A DNA stretch of 64,000 nucleotides from Clostridiales bacterium DTU074 (GTDB taxonomy: Bacteria; Bacillota; Clostridia; Caldicoprobacterales; Caldicoprobacteraceae): positions 5,090-69,089 of the forward strand of contig LFSE01000115.1 of assembly GCA_001513075.1 (NCBI GenBank), read 5' to 3'. Shown here piece after piece: positions 1 to 8,788 of this stretch; position 1 is the stretch's first letter; each line of letters begins with the position of its first letter. The notes beneath the pieces were generated by a model. That model ran no database searches. It was not told where the DNA came from and saw only the letters and a list, made by a program, of their open reading frames with translations. The position numbers and the translations under genes were made by a program.

Positions 1-56
1 ATGAGCCGCCATATCAAAAACGTACTTGCCGAAAATACACAAATATAAGATAGAGC

Positions 57-1682
57 TTATCTGCCCGCTATACCCACCCTATTGATGAGGGTGTCCAGCA
101 TCTCATCTATGGCCGTCAAAATCCTCGCCGATGCATTATAGGCATGCTGAAAGCGCACCATATTTGCCATTTCTTCATCGAGGGAAACACCTGAAACCGC
201 TTCCCGCCGCCTGTCCATCTCGGCCACCAACATCTCCTGGTTGTCAGCCGCATTGGAAGCCTGACGGCTGGCTACCCCCAGTGTAGATACAAAGGCCTTC
301 ACAAAGTCATCCAAATTATCGCATTCGTGCACATAAGTTCTGTACCTCAAATCGAGAAGTCGCAATACATTTTTGTTATTACCCTTGGTAGTGGTAGGAT
401 CAATAATTCCGTTGGCTATGTCTTCCTCATCCAGATATATCGCCGCTATGTTGTTCCAGTCATTTCTTATCTCGTCGGATATGGTTATAAACTTGACTAT
501 GGGCTGCTGAAAATCGTTTGGATCGAAATCGGTGCTGCCATCCGAAAAGAAGTTTATCCCGGTCGTACCGTTTAATGTATAGCCCTGCCTGTGAATTTCA
601 TTGAAAGTGATCACCAGGGTATGGACAAACAGATTCAACATGCGCATGAAATAGGGTATTCCGTATTCGGTATTTTGGTTGGGTGCAGGGTGAAGCTGCA
701 CGGGAGTCGGCGCGGTCCCCGACAACTCTTCGGGAACCCCGGGCAAGGACTGTTCTCTGCCACCAACACCATCACGCATATCAATAAAACCTTTCAATAT
801 GCCACCCGTTATGTTTACCTTTTCACCAGTATTCTTCCATACCACTTCCACCAGATCATTCGTATCCACATGGTTGTTTTTGGGATAACGCACGGCATCT
901 ACTCTGCTGCTCCTGGATACGATATCCAGTTCATATACGTTTACGTGGTCAACCAGCGTCTGTCCCGCTATATCCACCCTGAACCGGCCACTGCTGTCCT
1001 CATGCACCGACACCTGTACTATTTTAGACAGGTTGTCCAAAATTAGATTCCGCTGATCCCGCAGATCGTTTGCCGGCCGGCCCACCGACTCAAATTTGTA
1101 TATCTGCTCGTTAAGTACCGCAATCTCTCTTGCATAGACATTTATCTCCTCTACATGGGTTATTATTGCCTGGTTTGCTTCCTTCTGCAAATCTTCCAGC
1201 TTTATATAAAGATTGCGAATATTTTCAGTCAATGCAAGAGCCCGTTGCCTCACAGCAGCACGGGTTGTAGGATCTTCAGGATTTAAGCTTAATGCCTGAA
1301 GGGCATTGAAGAACTCATTGAGTACCGTACTAATACCAGAATCGGAAGGTTCGTTGAATACAGCCTCTATGTGGGCCAGCATATCCCGCTTGACCTCCCA
1401 CTCTCCCAGCGCCGTTGATTCCTTGCGGTACTGTATATCGAGATAGGCATCCCGAAGCTGGCGCACCTGCTGGATATCCACACCGCCCCCGATAGCATAT
1501 CCGCCGTATGCAGTAATCGATCCCCAGCCGGTCATCGGTTCTACGGATTTCTGAATAACCTGCTGCCTCGAATAACCCTTTGTATTGGCATTCGCAATAT
1601 TATGGGCCGTCACCTCTAAATTGACCTGGTTGACAAAAAGCCCTTTCCGGGCAATTTCCAGCCCGTAAAAAGAAGATCCCAT
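57..1682 (-). CDS. flgK: Flagellar hook-associated protein 1 (FlgK)
   Basis: FlgK (HAP1) sits at the hook-filament junction of the flagellum and is exported by the flagellar type III apparatus. The 541-aa product opens with the flagellar rod/hook signature (FYGLEIARKGL, then HNIANANTKGYSRQ around residues 28-41). It ends with the matching C-terminal helix (SLDEEMANMVRFQHAYNASAR), which packs against the N-terminus in this family. I chose the ATG at 1682 because GAGGAG lies 7 nt upstream. An in-frame ATG 30 nt further up has no ribosome site and would prepend residues foreign to the family. It follows flgN by about 45 nt on the same strand, the usual flgM-flgN-flgK order; flgL would be expected just beyond the left edge. 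Identification is secure. Confidence 0.96.
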   Translation of the reverse strand: MGSSFYGLEIARKGLFVNQVNLEVTAHNIANANTKGYSRQQVIQKSVEPMTGWGSITAYGGYAIGGGVDIQQVRQLRDAYLDIQYRKESTALGEWEVKRDMLAHIEAVFNEPSDSGISTVLNEFFNALQALSLNPEDPTTRAAVRQRALALTENIRNLYIKLEDLQKEANQAIITHVEEINVYAREIAVLNEQIYKFESVGRPANDLRDQRNLILDNLSKIVQVSVHEDSSGRFRVDIAGQTLVDHVNVYELDIVSRSSRVDAVRYPKNNHVDTNDLVEVVWKNTGEKVNITGGILKGFIDMRDGVGGREQSLPGVPEELSGTAPTPVQLHPAPNQNTEYGIPYFMRMLNLFVHTLVITFNEIHRQGYTLNGTTGINFFSDGSTDFDPNDFQQPIVKFITISDEIRNDWNNIAAIYLDEEDIANGIIDPTTTKGNNKNVLRLLDLRYRTYVHECDNLDDFVKAFVSTLGVASRQASNAADNQEMLVAEMDRRREAVSGVSLDEEMANMVRFQHAYNASARILTAIDEMLDTLINRVGIAGR

Positions 1683-1726
1683 AGTCTCACTCCTCAAATC
1701 GTTCATGTCCACAGCTTCGATTAATA

Positions 1727-2224
1727 TTAAGCCTTTTTATCTATCAGATTGCGCTCCTGCCGCTTCGAATTCGCATCTCCGGTTTTGGTATAGATACTGC
1801 CGGTCTGCTCCCGGCCGGTCAACAATCCGAGAGAAAAATTGATATATTCAAGATTATTCTTTATGAGCCGCTCATTAAGCCGGTTTACCCGTCTTTGCTC
1901 GTTTATCAGCCTGTCGAGGGTTTGTCGCAACTTCTCCAACCGCTCTTTCAATTCGCCTTCCGCGCGAGATATGAGATGGGACAGGGCAACATCCTCAGAA
2001 TCCATATTAAGCTCCCGGGCCAAATCCGCAACGCATTTTTCCCGTTCATCTTCCAGACGGCTTAACTCAAGTATAAGGTGTTGTTCAGCCTCCACCAGCT
2101 TTTCCAAATCCTTGATCTTTCCATTGACGATGGTATGCGTCTTTTTTTTGGATAAATCCAGCAGCGTATTATACAATTCGCATTCCATCTCCATTATATT
2201 TACCAATTTCTCCAGGTTGTGCAT
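1727..2224 (-). CDS. flgN: FlgN-family flagellar export chaperone
   Basis: The product is a 165-aa, mostly helical, heptad-rich protein (LEKLVEAEQHLILELSRLEDER; LEKLRQTLDRLINEQRRVNRLN), as expected for FlgN, the cytoplasmic chaperone of FlgK and FlgL. It has no membrane segment or signal. I chose the start MHNLEKLV at 2224, with AAGGGG about 9 nt upstream. A longer in-frame start at 2290 would overlap flgM by 26 nt and adds a basic non-family leader. The family call rests on length, coiled-coil composition and position between flgM and flgK, because FlgN sequences are poorly conserved. Confidence 0.88.
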   Translation of the reverse strand: MHNLEKLVNIMEMECELYNTLLDLSKKKTHTIVNGKIKDLEKLVEAEQHLILELSRLEDEREKCVADLARELNMDSEDVALSHLISRAEGELKERLEKLRQTLDRLINEQRRVNRLNERLIKNNLEYINFSLGLLTGREQTGSIYTKTGDANSKRQERNLIDKKA

Positions 2225-2264
2225 AACACAAAACCCCTTACTTAATACAACAATGTCAAATATT

Positions 2265-2552
2265 CTACCCTTCCTCTTTCTCAGAGGCATTATCCACCAT
2301 CTTTGAGGCTATATCCCAGCTGTTTATATTGTACTGGCCTTTCTCCATCCGCGCCTTAATCTCTTCAATCTTGGCCCACCGTACATCCGGAGCGGATTTA
2401 GCTGCCTTTAGGGCAGTCTGAAACACGTGGGCTTTATCGGATAATATCACCTCATCGCCTTTTTCCCGCTTCTTTTGAACATTACTAGATTTCACGTCCT
2501 GATTTTGATACAACTTAATAATTTTCCATATCTGCGTTCTGTCGATCTTCAA
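2265..2552 (-). CDS. flgM: Anti-sigma-D (sigma-28) factor FlgM, TTG start
   Basis: FlgM binds and inhibits the flagellar sigma factor until the hook is complete, then is exported. The 95-aa product has the family C-terminus: APDVRWAKIEEIKARMEKGQYNINSWDIASKMVD matches the conserved R..KVEEIK..I..G.Y.V....IA pattern (residues about 54-86), and the N-terminus (MKIDRTQIWKI) is also typical. Translation probably starts at TTG 2552: AGAGGTGA lies 6 nt upstream and no ATG is available in the right place. A sigma-D-like promoter lies about 35-60 nt upstream, so the flgM-flgN-flgK unit is probably partly under the sigma factor that FlgM controls. Confidence 0.9.
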   Translation of the reverse strand: MKIDRTQIWKIIKLYQNQDVKSSNVQKKREKGDEVILSDKAHVFQTALKAAKSAPDVRWAKIEEIKARMEKGQYNINSWDIASKMVDNASEKEEG

Positions 2553-2585
2553 TTAATGTCACCTCTTTCCTCCGCTTCATCTATT

Positions 2586-2613
2586 ATATCGTCAGAACAG
2601 GGCAAAAAATTTA
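2586..2613 (-). promoter_or_regulatory. Sigma-D (sigma-28)-like flagellar promoter before flgM
   Basis: Read on the minus strand there is TAAA, 16 nt, then GACGATAT. The sigma-D consensus is TAAA-N15-GCCGATAT, so this has one base changed in the -10 and one extra spacer base. Its position directly upstream of flgM fits late flagellar control. The call is by motif only. Confidence 0.55.
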
Positions 2614-2634
2614 GGGGTAATTTAATGAACCCCT
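2604..2634 (-). terminator. Terminator-like hairpin between yvyF and flgM
   Basis: On the minus strand AGGGGT and ACCCCT form a stem (2613-2634) followed by AAATTTTTT. The T-run coincides with the -35 to spacer part of the sigma-D-like promoter. It could trim read-through from yvyF while flgM starts from its own promoter. Confidence 0.5.
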
Positions 2635-2667
2635 ATATCCACATCCGTTTTCTATATTTTTCAGCAG

Positions 2668-3081
2668 CTACTGCTTCTTCTGTTTGATATAATCCACCAA
2701 ATAGACCCGTCCGGCCTCGGCTTTTAAATCCGAAACCTTTCTAATAGCCTCATTTACATCCTTCTTCATAGCCCGTTCAAATTGTGTCAGACATTCCTTG
2801 CACATCCTGCCGCTGGTAATGGGTTTACCACAGCGTTCACAGGTCAAATCAATGGAAGGTTCCTTAAGCTCTAATCTTCCCTCCCGCAAAAATTCTAGTA
2901 TGATCTTCTCTTCCACCCCCGTTGCCTCCGATACCTGAGCTATATTGGCGTCATCATTTTCGTACAGATAATCCCGCACTTTTATGAACATTTCATCCAA
3001 TTCCAAGATGCAGTGAGGACAGTACTTACTCCCTTTGAATTGGAATAACCTGTTGCATCGTTTGCAATTCCTTACATCCAA
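2668..3081 (-). CDS. yvyF: YvyF-type flagellar operon protein (TIGR03826 family), zinc-finger
   Basis: The 137-aa product has two zinc-binding knuckles: CKRC...YCPHC at residues 6-25 and CERCGKPI...MCKEC at about 80-97. A helical segment between them resembles a small HTH (VSEATGVEEKIILEFLREGRLEL). This matches the YvyF family, encoded beside flgM in Bacillus and Clostridia and sometimes noted to resemble a flagellar regulator. Function is not established. The TTG start at 3081 is well supported by AAAGGAGGAG about 6-8 nt upstream. It lies 25 nt after comFC on the same strand, as in the Bacillus comF-yvyF-flgM arrangement. Confidence 0.88.
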   Translation of the reverse strand: MDVRNCKRCNRLFQFKGSKYCPHCILELDEMFIKVRDYLYENDDANIAQVSEATGVEEKIILEFLREGRLELKEPSIDLTCERCGKPITSGRMCKECLTQFERAMKKDVNEAIRKVSDLKAEAGRVYLVDYIKQKKQ

Positions 3082-3106
3082 TATGCTCTCCTCCTTTCCC
3101 GCGTAA

Positions 3107-3856
3107 TCAACCCGACTTATGCTGTTTCCGATCCAGCCTTCCCGCAGCCAATGTCAGTACGTACACCCGTTTTGCACCCGCATGCATCAGCACGCGGCTG
3201 CATTCATCCACCGTGCTTCCGGTGGTAAATACATCGTCTATGAGTAGAATAACCCTGCCCCTGACCTTGTCAGGGTCGATCACTTCAAAGGCATCCCATA
3301 GGTTCTGCCTCCGCTGATGTTTATTTAAAACAACCTGTGTAGAAGTGTGTTTCCTGCGTTTAAGAATTCTGCAGTCTACCTGGACGCCAATACTCCTTCC
3401 AACCTCCCCGGCCAGAAGGGCTGACTGATTAAAACCCCTCTCCCGCTCCCTCCTGGGATGCAAAGGCACCGGTACTATAACGTCCACTTCCCAGTTGCAG
3501 CGCTGTTTATACGCCTCAGCCATCCAGTATCCCAGGGTACGGCTCAGATAGTATACGCCCTGGTATTTAAAGCGGTGAATAAGCTGCTGCATATCGGAAG
3601 TGTATTCAAAAACCGGTACGGCCCGCTCAAAATGGTACTGGGCATATATACACTCCAGGCAAATGCCGGTATCCTCCTTAACCGTTTTACCGCATTTTTG
3701 ACAAATCGGCGGCTTTATATAAGGAAGTGTTTTTGCACAAACGGGACACAAACCTTTATCGTCTATATCCCTGTGCCTCTTTTGACATAATATGCAAACA
3801 ATATCCTGTGGATAGAGTATATCCAAAATCGCTTCCTTGATGGCGGAAAAATCCAT
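3107..3856 (-). CDS. comFC: ComF/ComFC phosphoribosyltransferase-family competence protein
   Basis: This is a 249-aa ComFC/GntX-type protein. Its N-terminal part carries a zinc-finger-like set of cysteines (CILCQ, CPVC, CQKC, CLEC within residues about 20-70). The C-terminal part is a phosphoribosyltransferase fold with PVPLHPRRERERGFNQ and the PRPP-loop motif VILLIDDVFTTGSTVDEC. In Bacillus ComFC works with ComFA in uptake of transforming DNA; no comFA is seen here. The start at 3856 (MDFSAIKEAILDILYP) has AAGGGTG about 8 nt upstream; a longer frame would run into the end of recD2. Gene order recD2-comFC-yvyF-flgM suggests one transcript. Confidence 0.9.
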   Translation of the reverse strand: MDFSAIKEAILDILYPQDIVCILCQKRHRDIDDKGLCPVCAKTLPYIKPPICQKCGKTVKEDTGICLECIYAQYHFERAVPVFEYTSDMQQLIHRFKYQGVYYLSRTLGYWMAEAYKQRCNWEVDVIVPVPLHPRRERERGFNQSALLAGEVGRSIGVQVDCRILKRRKHTSTQVVLNKHQRRQNLWDAFEVIDPDKVRGRVILLIDDVFTTGSTVDECSRVLMHAGAKRVYVLTLAAGRLDRKQHKSG

Positions 3857-3896
3857 GGGTATCACCCTTGTTAATAATATCACAGCAGGCAAAGTA

Positions 3897-6119
3897 TCAG
3901 AGGCTGATGGCAACAAACATCTTTCTGAAGCGATGGGCCAAACCAGAGTATCGCCTTTCAATATAGTTGTTTCTGATCATGGCTTCAATTACCCGCTCCC
4001 GCCCTACAATTACAACCATTTCCACAGCCCTGGTAACTGCGGTGTAAAGAAGATTGCGGGTCATCAGCATGGGCGGCCCCCATGCCAGCGGAATGATGAC
4101 CACCGGGAACTCGCTCCCCTGGCTCTTATGAATCGAGATGGCATAGGCCAGCTCCAGTTCGTCCATTTGGGAAAAATCCAACACCACTTCTCTTTCATCA
4201 TCAAATAAAACAACCGCATTCTGCTCTTCATGATCTATACTCTGAATATATCCTATATCTCCGTTAAAAACTCCTTCTCCCTCTTCTATAACAGCCCCGT
4301 TTATCTTTTTTTTCCATATAGTCCGGTAGTTGTTTTTTATCTGCATCACCTTATCGCCTTCCCTGAACATGACCCCGTGTAACACCTTTTCACGCTTTTT
4401 TTCGGAAGGCGGATTAAGAATCCTCTGAAGCTCTACATTTAGATTGTTCACTCCGATGGCACCCTTTCTCATTGGCGCCAGCACCTGTATATCCCTAACC
4501 GGATCGTAGTTTCCAAACTTAGGCAGTCTCCTGCATATCAGTTCAAAGACGGTATCCAGTATCGCCTCAGGGCTTTCCCTTTTATCAAAGAAAAAATCTC
4601 CGCCCTTTACATTGAGATAGGGCATGTGCCCCTGATTGATCCTGTGAGCATTGAGCACAATCATACTTTCCTGGGCCTGACGGAAGATCTCGGTTAAATA
4701 CACAACTTTAATAATACCGCTTGAAATAATATCTCTAAGCACGTTCCCCGGGCCTACCGACGGAAGCTGATCAACGTCTCCCACAAGGACAAGCCGGGTT
4801 CCCGGAATAATGGCCTTCAGCAAATTATTCATCAGGAGAACATCCACCATGGACATTTCATCCACGATAATGGCATCAGCCAATATGGGATTATCCTCAT
4901 CTTTTTGAAAGTAAGGCCCGTTATCGCCATAGCTGTATTCAAGCAGCCTGTGTATGGTCCTGGCGTCCCTGCCGGTAGTCTCGGTCATCCTCTTGGCAGC
5001 CCTTCCGGTCGGAGCAGCCAGAGCTACCGTCATACCCTGCTGTTCCATCAGCTTGATAATACAGTTTATGATGGTGGTCTTGCCCGTTCCGGGACCACCG
5101 GCAATAACCGTCACCCCGTTGGATAACGCCTCAATTATGGCCTCCCTTTGCTTAAGAGCAAGGAACATTTTTTCTGTCCTCTGGAATTTTTTCAGCATCT
5201 CGTCCATATCTTTTATGCTCCATTCCACGTCCACCATGGATAGAGCCAGCAACCTGCGGCATACCCCCACTTCAGCATAATAGAAAGGGGCAAGGTATAC
5301 TGCCGTCTGACCCTCTATCTCTTCAACAAAAACCGATTGCTGAATCGCCAGGGAAACAATTGCATTCTCGATCAGGCTCCTGTCAACTCCCAGCAATTCA
5401 GCAGCCCGTTCCACCAGTTCATCCTTTGGCAAATACGTATGCCCATCCGCCGCTGCATGAGAAAGCACGTACTTAACCCCGGAAGCGATGCGGTACGGGG
5501 AGTCAAAGGCAATCCCGATATTCTGAGCAACCCGATCTGCCATTTTAAAGCCAATACCTTCCACCTCATCGGCCAAGCGGTAGGGGTTCTCCTTAATTAT
5601 ACCGATAGCATGGTTTCCGTACATCTTGTATATCTTTATAGCATATGTGGTGGTAATGCCATAGGATTGGAGGAAAATCATGACCTGGCGAAGCTCGCTG
5701 TGCTGAGCATATGAAGTGGCTATCATCTCAGCACGGGCAGGGCCTATCCCCTCAACCTCGACAAGGCGATCCGGCCTGAATTCAATAATGTCCAAAACCT
5801 CCATCCCAAAATGCTCAATCAATTTTTTTGCTGTGGAGGGACCAACGCCTTTTATCAGACCCGAGGCCAGATATTTTTCCATACCGTCGAGGGTGGTCGG
5901 AACGATGCTTTCCATATTGTGAATTTTTATCTGTTGGCCGTAATCGGGATGCACGGTCCATTCCCCAACAATCCTGACCTTCTCCCCCTGATTGGCAAAA
6001 GGAAGGCTGCCTACCACCGTCACCCGTGCCCTGTCTTTCTCGTTTCGCACCTCCATGACGGTAAAACCGTTATCTTCATTCCGAAACACAACTTCCTCAA
6101 TAATACCGGTGATTTCCAC
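3897..6119 (-). CDS. recD2: RecD2-family ATP-dependent DNA helicase
   Basis: RecD2 is a superfamily 1B 5'-3' DNA helicase not associated with RecBC, acting in repair and replication-fork maintenance. The product (about 740 aa) shows an N-terminal OB-like region, helix-hairpin-helix stretches (GIGPARAEMIATSYA; VEGIGFKMADRVA), Walker A GGPGTGKTT near residue 344, Walker B VDEMSMVD, and the C-terminal UvrD-like motif YAISIHKSQGSEF. The start is uncertain. The frame is open to GTG 6224, but that has no ribosome site, and family members begin near EITGIIEEVVFRNEDNGFTV. I give the GTG at 6119 (weak GGTGG upstream). The adjacent GTG at 6122 is equally possible. Confidence 0.93.
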   Translation of the reverse strand: MEITGIIEEVVFRNEDNGFTVMEVRNEKDRARVTVVGSLPFANQGEKVRIVGEWTVHPDYGQQIKIHNMESIVPTTLDGMEKYLASGLIKGVGPSTAKKLIEHFGMEVLDIIEFRPDRLVEVEGIGPARAEMIATSYAQHSELRQVMIFLQSYGITTTYAIKIYKMYGNHAIGIIKENPYRLADEVEGIGFKMADRVAQNIGIAFDSPYRIASGVKYVLSHAAADGHTYLPKDELVERAAELLGVDRSLIENAIVSLAIQQSVFVEEIEGQTAVYLAPFYYAEVGVCRRLLALSMVDVEWSIKDMDEMLKKFQRTEKMFLALKQREAIIEALSNGVTVIAGGPGTGKTTIINCIIKLMEQQGMTVALAAPTGRAAKRMTETTGRDARTIHRLLEYSYGDNGPYFQKDEDNPILADAIIVDEMSMVDVLLMNNLLKAIIPGTRLVLVGDVDQLPSVGPGNVLRDIISSGIIKVVYLTEIFRQAQESMIVLNAHRINQGHMPYLNVKGGDFFFDKRESPEAILDTVFELICRRLPKFGNYDPVRDIQVLAPMRKGAIGVNNLNVELQRILNPPSEKKREKVLHGVMFREGDKVMQIKNNYRTIWKKKINGAVIEEGEGVFNGDIGYIQSIDHEEQNAVVLFDDEREVVLDFSQMDELELAYAISIHKSQGSEFPVVIIPLAWGPPMLMTRNLLYTAVTRAVEMVVIVGRERVIEAMIRNNYIERRYSGLAHRFRKMFVAISL

Positions 6120-6337
6120 CACTTGCCGCCACCCGCTTTCTGCCGGCCGTTTTTGCAATATATACCCTATATAGGCATCTATGATTTGCAATAAAATGAA
6201 ATTGCCGTATACTCTATTAACCACTGTTCAGAAATTATTATATCATATTCTGACCGGCCATCTCTATAAAAAATGAAGTCATAATCGGCCTTCACGGATA
6301 AAAATGAAAATTTGTCAGGCTTCAGCATCAGGCCAGA

Positions 6338-7351
6338 CTACAGCTCTCTACCCACAGCCTGCGCTATCGGCTTTAAGCTCTCCATCAGGTGGGCAAACTT
6401 CTCGGGTTTAAGGGACTGATTGCCGTCACTGACAGCATTGGCGGGATCAGGGTGGACTTCAACCATAAGCCCGTCGGCTCCGGCGGCTACAAATGCTCTT
6501 GAAACCGCATCAACCCATTTCCAGTTTCCACATCCGTGGCTGGGATCTACCACAATGGGCAGATGGGATAACTCTTTTACAACCGGTACGGCATTGATAT
6601 CCATGGTATTGCGGGTGGTAGTCTCAAAAGTCCTGATGCCTCGTTCGCACAGGATTATATCCGAATTCCCCGATACTGCAACATACTCGGCAGCCATGAG
6701 CCATTCTTCAATTGTGGCACATAAGCCCCGTTTTAAAAGAACAGGTTTTCGTGAAAGACCGCACTCCTTGAGCAGGCGGTAATTCTGCATATTTCGTGCA
6801 CCAATCTGCAGTATATCCGCATAACGAGCGACAAGCTCAACATCCCGGGTATCCATCACTTCGGTCACCACCTTAAGCCCGTAATACCTGGCAGCCTCGG
6901 ATAATATTTTTAAACCCTCCTCTTCCATGCCCTGGAAGGAATAGGGTGACGTTCTGGGCTTATACGCTCCTCCTCTTAACACTGTAGCCCCGGCTTCCTT
7001 TACCTTTTTTGCTACCTCGAAGAGCTGCTCTCTGCTCTCTACAGCACACGGACCGGCCATAACCACCAGCTTATTCCCGCCGATCTCAACATCATCTGCT
7101 TTGACAATGGTGTTGTCTTTTTTCAGTTCACGGCCCACCAGTTTATAGGGTTTCATGATGGGAACTATGCTTTCCACACCGGGCAGCTGCAGCAGATTAT
7201 GCCCTTCCAGCAGTCTTTTGTCCCCAACAGCGCCTATTACAGTTTTGACCTCACCATAAATGGGGTGAGTTTTGAAGCCCAGTTCAATAAGCCTCTTTTC
7301 AACATTTTCAATTTCCTGACGGGTAACCCCCGGCCTCATCACTATAATCAT
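6338..7351 (-). CDS. aroF: 3-deoxy-D-arabino-heptulosonate-7-phosphate (DAHP) synthase, type I beta with N-terminal ferredoxin-like domain
   Basis: This enzyme condenses phosphoenolpyruvate and erythrose-4-phosphate, the first step of the shikimate pathway to aromatic amino acids. At 337 aa it has the layout of the Thermotoga-type enzyme. A small ferredoxin-like regulatory domain (residues 1-70) precedes the (beta/alpha)8 barrel with [40 protein letters not shown] and VDPSHGCG. In Thermotoga that domain mediates inhibition by aromatic amino acids. The ATG at 7351 follows GGAG by 9 nt. A T-box leader with an apparent Phe specifier lies directly upstream, so expression should rise when tRNA-Phe is uncharged. 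Confidence 0.95.
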   Translation of the reverse strand: MIIVMRPGVTRQEIENVEKRLIELGFKTHPIYGEVKTVIGAVGDKRLLEGHNLLQLPGVESIVPIMKPYKLVGRELKKDNTIVKADDVEIGGNKLVVMAGPCAVESREQLFEVAKKVKEAGATVLRGGAYKPRTSPYSFQGMEEEGLKILSEAARYYGLKVVTEVMDTRDVELVARYADILQIGARNMQNYRLLKECGLSRKPVLLKRGLCATIEEWLMAAEYVAVSGNSDIILCERGIRTFETTTRNTMDINAVPVVKELSHLPIVVDPSHGCGNWKWVDAVSRAFVAAGADGLMVEVHPDPANAVSDGNQSLKPEKFAHLMESLKPIAQAVGREL

Positions 7352-7460
7352 ATTTTTACACTCCTTTCCGATGTCTGAATAATATTTACAACAGGAAACA
7401 ATCCCGTGTTCTTTGAATTTAGCAGCCTGCAGCAATATATTGACAGCAGGAAAATCCGTA

Positions 7461-7822
7461 CAAAAAAACCCCGTCCTCTTCAGGACGGGGTTGCTACCCG
7501 CGGTACCACCCAAATTGGCTATCAAAATATGATAACCCTCTCATTTCAGGATACTTGTCTTTGCCCTAATTGTAAGCTCAACGGTTTGTCGGAGCAACCA
7601 ATAAGGACATAATAAGGCAAAAACGCCATATCCCCCTTCCTTTGTAACGGCGAAGGCCACCGGCTCAGCCTACGCAGGGACTCCTCCCCTTCAGCCTGCA
7701 GCTCCCGGGAGAACTTCCATACACCGCTTGCCACCGGGCTCACACCACCCCCGGCTCTCTTCGGGCTTGCAGTTACATGTACTCTTCCCGTTCACAGCTT
7801 TTATAATATCCGGCTCATGTTT
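7461..7822 (-). promoter_or_regulatory. T-box leader (probable tRNA-Phe specifier) upstream of aroF
   Basis: On the minus strand the conserved T-box bulge GGGTGGTACCGCGG (7498-7511) precedes a terminator stem CCCCGTCC/GGACGGGG (7469-7490) with a run of seven T's. Upstream, the Stem I region contains GGGAAGAGTA and the specifier-side sequence GGAAGTTCTCCC. By analogy with other T-boxes the specifier codon reads TTC (Phe). The leader is about 360 nt, normal for the class. T-box identity is firm; the specifier is inferred from position. Confidence 0.93.
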
Positions 7823-7828
7823 TTACGA

Positions 7829-7858
7829 ATTATACTACAGTACTTGCCATTCAGTCAA
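7829..7858 (-). promoter_or_regulatory. Sigma-A promoter of the aroF T-box transcript
   Basis: On the minus strand TTGACT, an 18-nt spacer and TATAAT stand about 7 nt before the likely start of the T-box leader. Confidence 0.7.
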
Positions 7859-7919
7859 GAGCTCGAATACAGATTTATAACGGAGCCCTCCGATTTTACA
7901 CTCCACTGACAGCAAACAG

Positions 7920-8063
7920 TCAGTTTCCTCCGGCCACTGCTCGGGCCAGCTCCTGGATAGAACGGGTCAAATCATCAAGTTTTCCTTCAATGCGCACCAG
8001 AAGATAAACTGACAGGACAATGGGAAAACCCACATTGGCAATAAAGCCTAGCATCTGTTCCAT
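7920..8063 (-). CDS. yvrJ: YvrJ-family small protein
   Basis: This 47-aa product runs from MEQMLGFIANVGFPIVLS to ...LARAVAGGN. It has one hydrophobic segment (about residues 5-24) followed by a charged helix (RIEGKLDDLTRSIQELARAV). The pattern FIANVGFPIVLSVYLLVRIEGKLDDL matches the YvrJ family, single-pass proteins of unknown function. The ATG has AAGGGGGG about 7 nt upstream. It is the last of a DUF1659-DUF2922-YvrJ series downstream of a small sigma factor; in B. subtilis yvrJ likewise neighbours the sigO (yvrI) sigma gene. Confidence 0.8.
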   Translation of the reverse strand: MEQMLGFIANVGFPIVLSVYLLVRIEGKLDDLTRSIQELARAVAGGN

Positions 8064-8201
8064 TTTATTCCCCCCTTAATATAATATGCATTTTATGGCA
8101 CCGATCACCTTCCCATTTTTCGTTTTTTACCTATGACGTTAAAACGAACATCGATGGTTAATACAGCAAAAAACCAAACCTCAAAATACGGTTTTTCACA
8201 G

Positions 8202-8227
8202 TAAAGGAGCGCCCAAGCGCTCCTTTA
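8202..8227 (-). terminator. Strong hairpin after the DUF2922 gene
   Basis: TAAAGGAGCGC and GCGCTCCTTTA form an 11-bp stem with a 4-nt loop immediately after the DUF2922 stop codon. There is no long T-run on either side, so it may be an mRNA-stabilising or attenuating hairpin rather than a full terminator. Confidence 0.5.
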
Positions 8228-8229
8228 CC

Positions 8230-8445
8230 TTAAGTCAAATCCAAAGGTTGTACCTCGGTATTGATGATGTTTGCCTCTACGATTCCAACCAATCCCCCTT
8301 CCACATCGAAGGGATTTGTTTCAACGATGGAATCCATAAAGCTTTTGACATCTTCTGCCTGTAAGTCGGAACGGGGATCATCAAGAGTAATACGATGGCT
8401 TCTGTTCTGTCCCGTTCTGAAAACCATCTCCAGCACTTTAGCCAA
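8230..8445 (-). CDS. DUF2922 family protein, TTG start
   Basis: This is a 71-aa small soluble protein with the DUF2922 layout: LEMVFRT....RITLDDPRSDL...DVKSFMDSIVETNPF, ending in a beta-rich half (GGLVGIVEANIINTEVQPLDL). No function is known. The start is set by the ribosome site: GAGGAGGTGA lies 5 nt before TTG 8445. The GTG nine bases earlier overlaps that site and cannot use it. It follows the DUF1659 gene by about 37 nt, a pairing common in Firmicutes. Confidence 0.85.
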   Translation of the reverse strand: MAKVLEMVFRTGQNRSHRITLDDPRSDLQAEDVKSFMDSIVETNPFDVEGGLVGIVEANIINTEVQPLDLT

Positions 8446-8482
8446 GAACTTCACCTCCTCTCCTCATTACGTAAGAACGGGC

Positions 8483-8707
8483 TTAAACATTTACGTACTC
8501 AAACTGGGCAATCTTTCGGACCATTGACACCGGATGGATTTGCAGCCCTGCCAGCTGGTTGGCCAAATCGTACAGTTGGTTGTCATCAATGTCATTTTTA
8601 ATCCTTGTTAAAGTCTTGGTACGGGTTACCCTTCTGCCGTTCTGGTCCTGTCCCAAATCAAACTGGATCTGAAGACGAGTATCTATCGGCCTTACCTCCA
8701 GTGCCAC
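8483..8707 (-). CDS. DUF1659 family protein
   Basis: This is a 74-aa small protein with the DUF1659 pattern: TRLQIQFDLGQDQNGRRVTRTKTLTRIKND, then DNQLYDLANQLAGLQ. Function is unknown. The ribosome site GGAGGTGA overlaps the ATG at 8713. The GTG at 8707 has the proper 5-nt spacing and is preferred, although the ATG gives a family-like MAV N-terminus and cannot be excluded. It is the first gene after the sigma factor at 8789-9373 and heads the DUF1659-DUF2922-YvrJ series. Confidence 0.83.
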   Translation of the reverse strand: MALEVRPIDTRLQIQFDLGQDQNGRRVTRTKTLTRIKNDIDDNQLYDLANQLAGLQIHPVSMVRKIAQFEYVNV

Positions 8708-8788
8708 AGCCATCACCTCCCGTTTTCTTGTGTTTGTTTACACTCAATAGAATTCAGTTTGTCCTAAAAAAGGACACATTTTATACCG

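Noticed and set aside
1-56. An ATG on the minus strand at 12-10 as a possible flgL start.
   Set aside because: No ribosome site and the first residues (MAAH) do not match FlgL; flgL probably starts beyond the edge.
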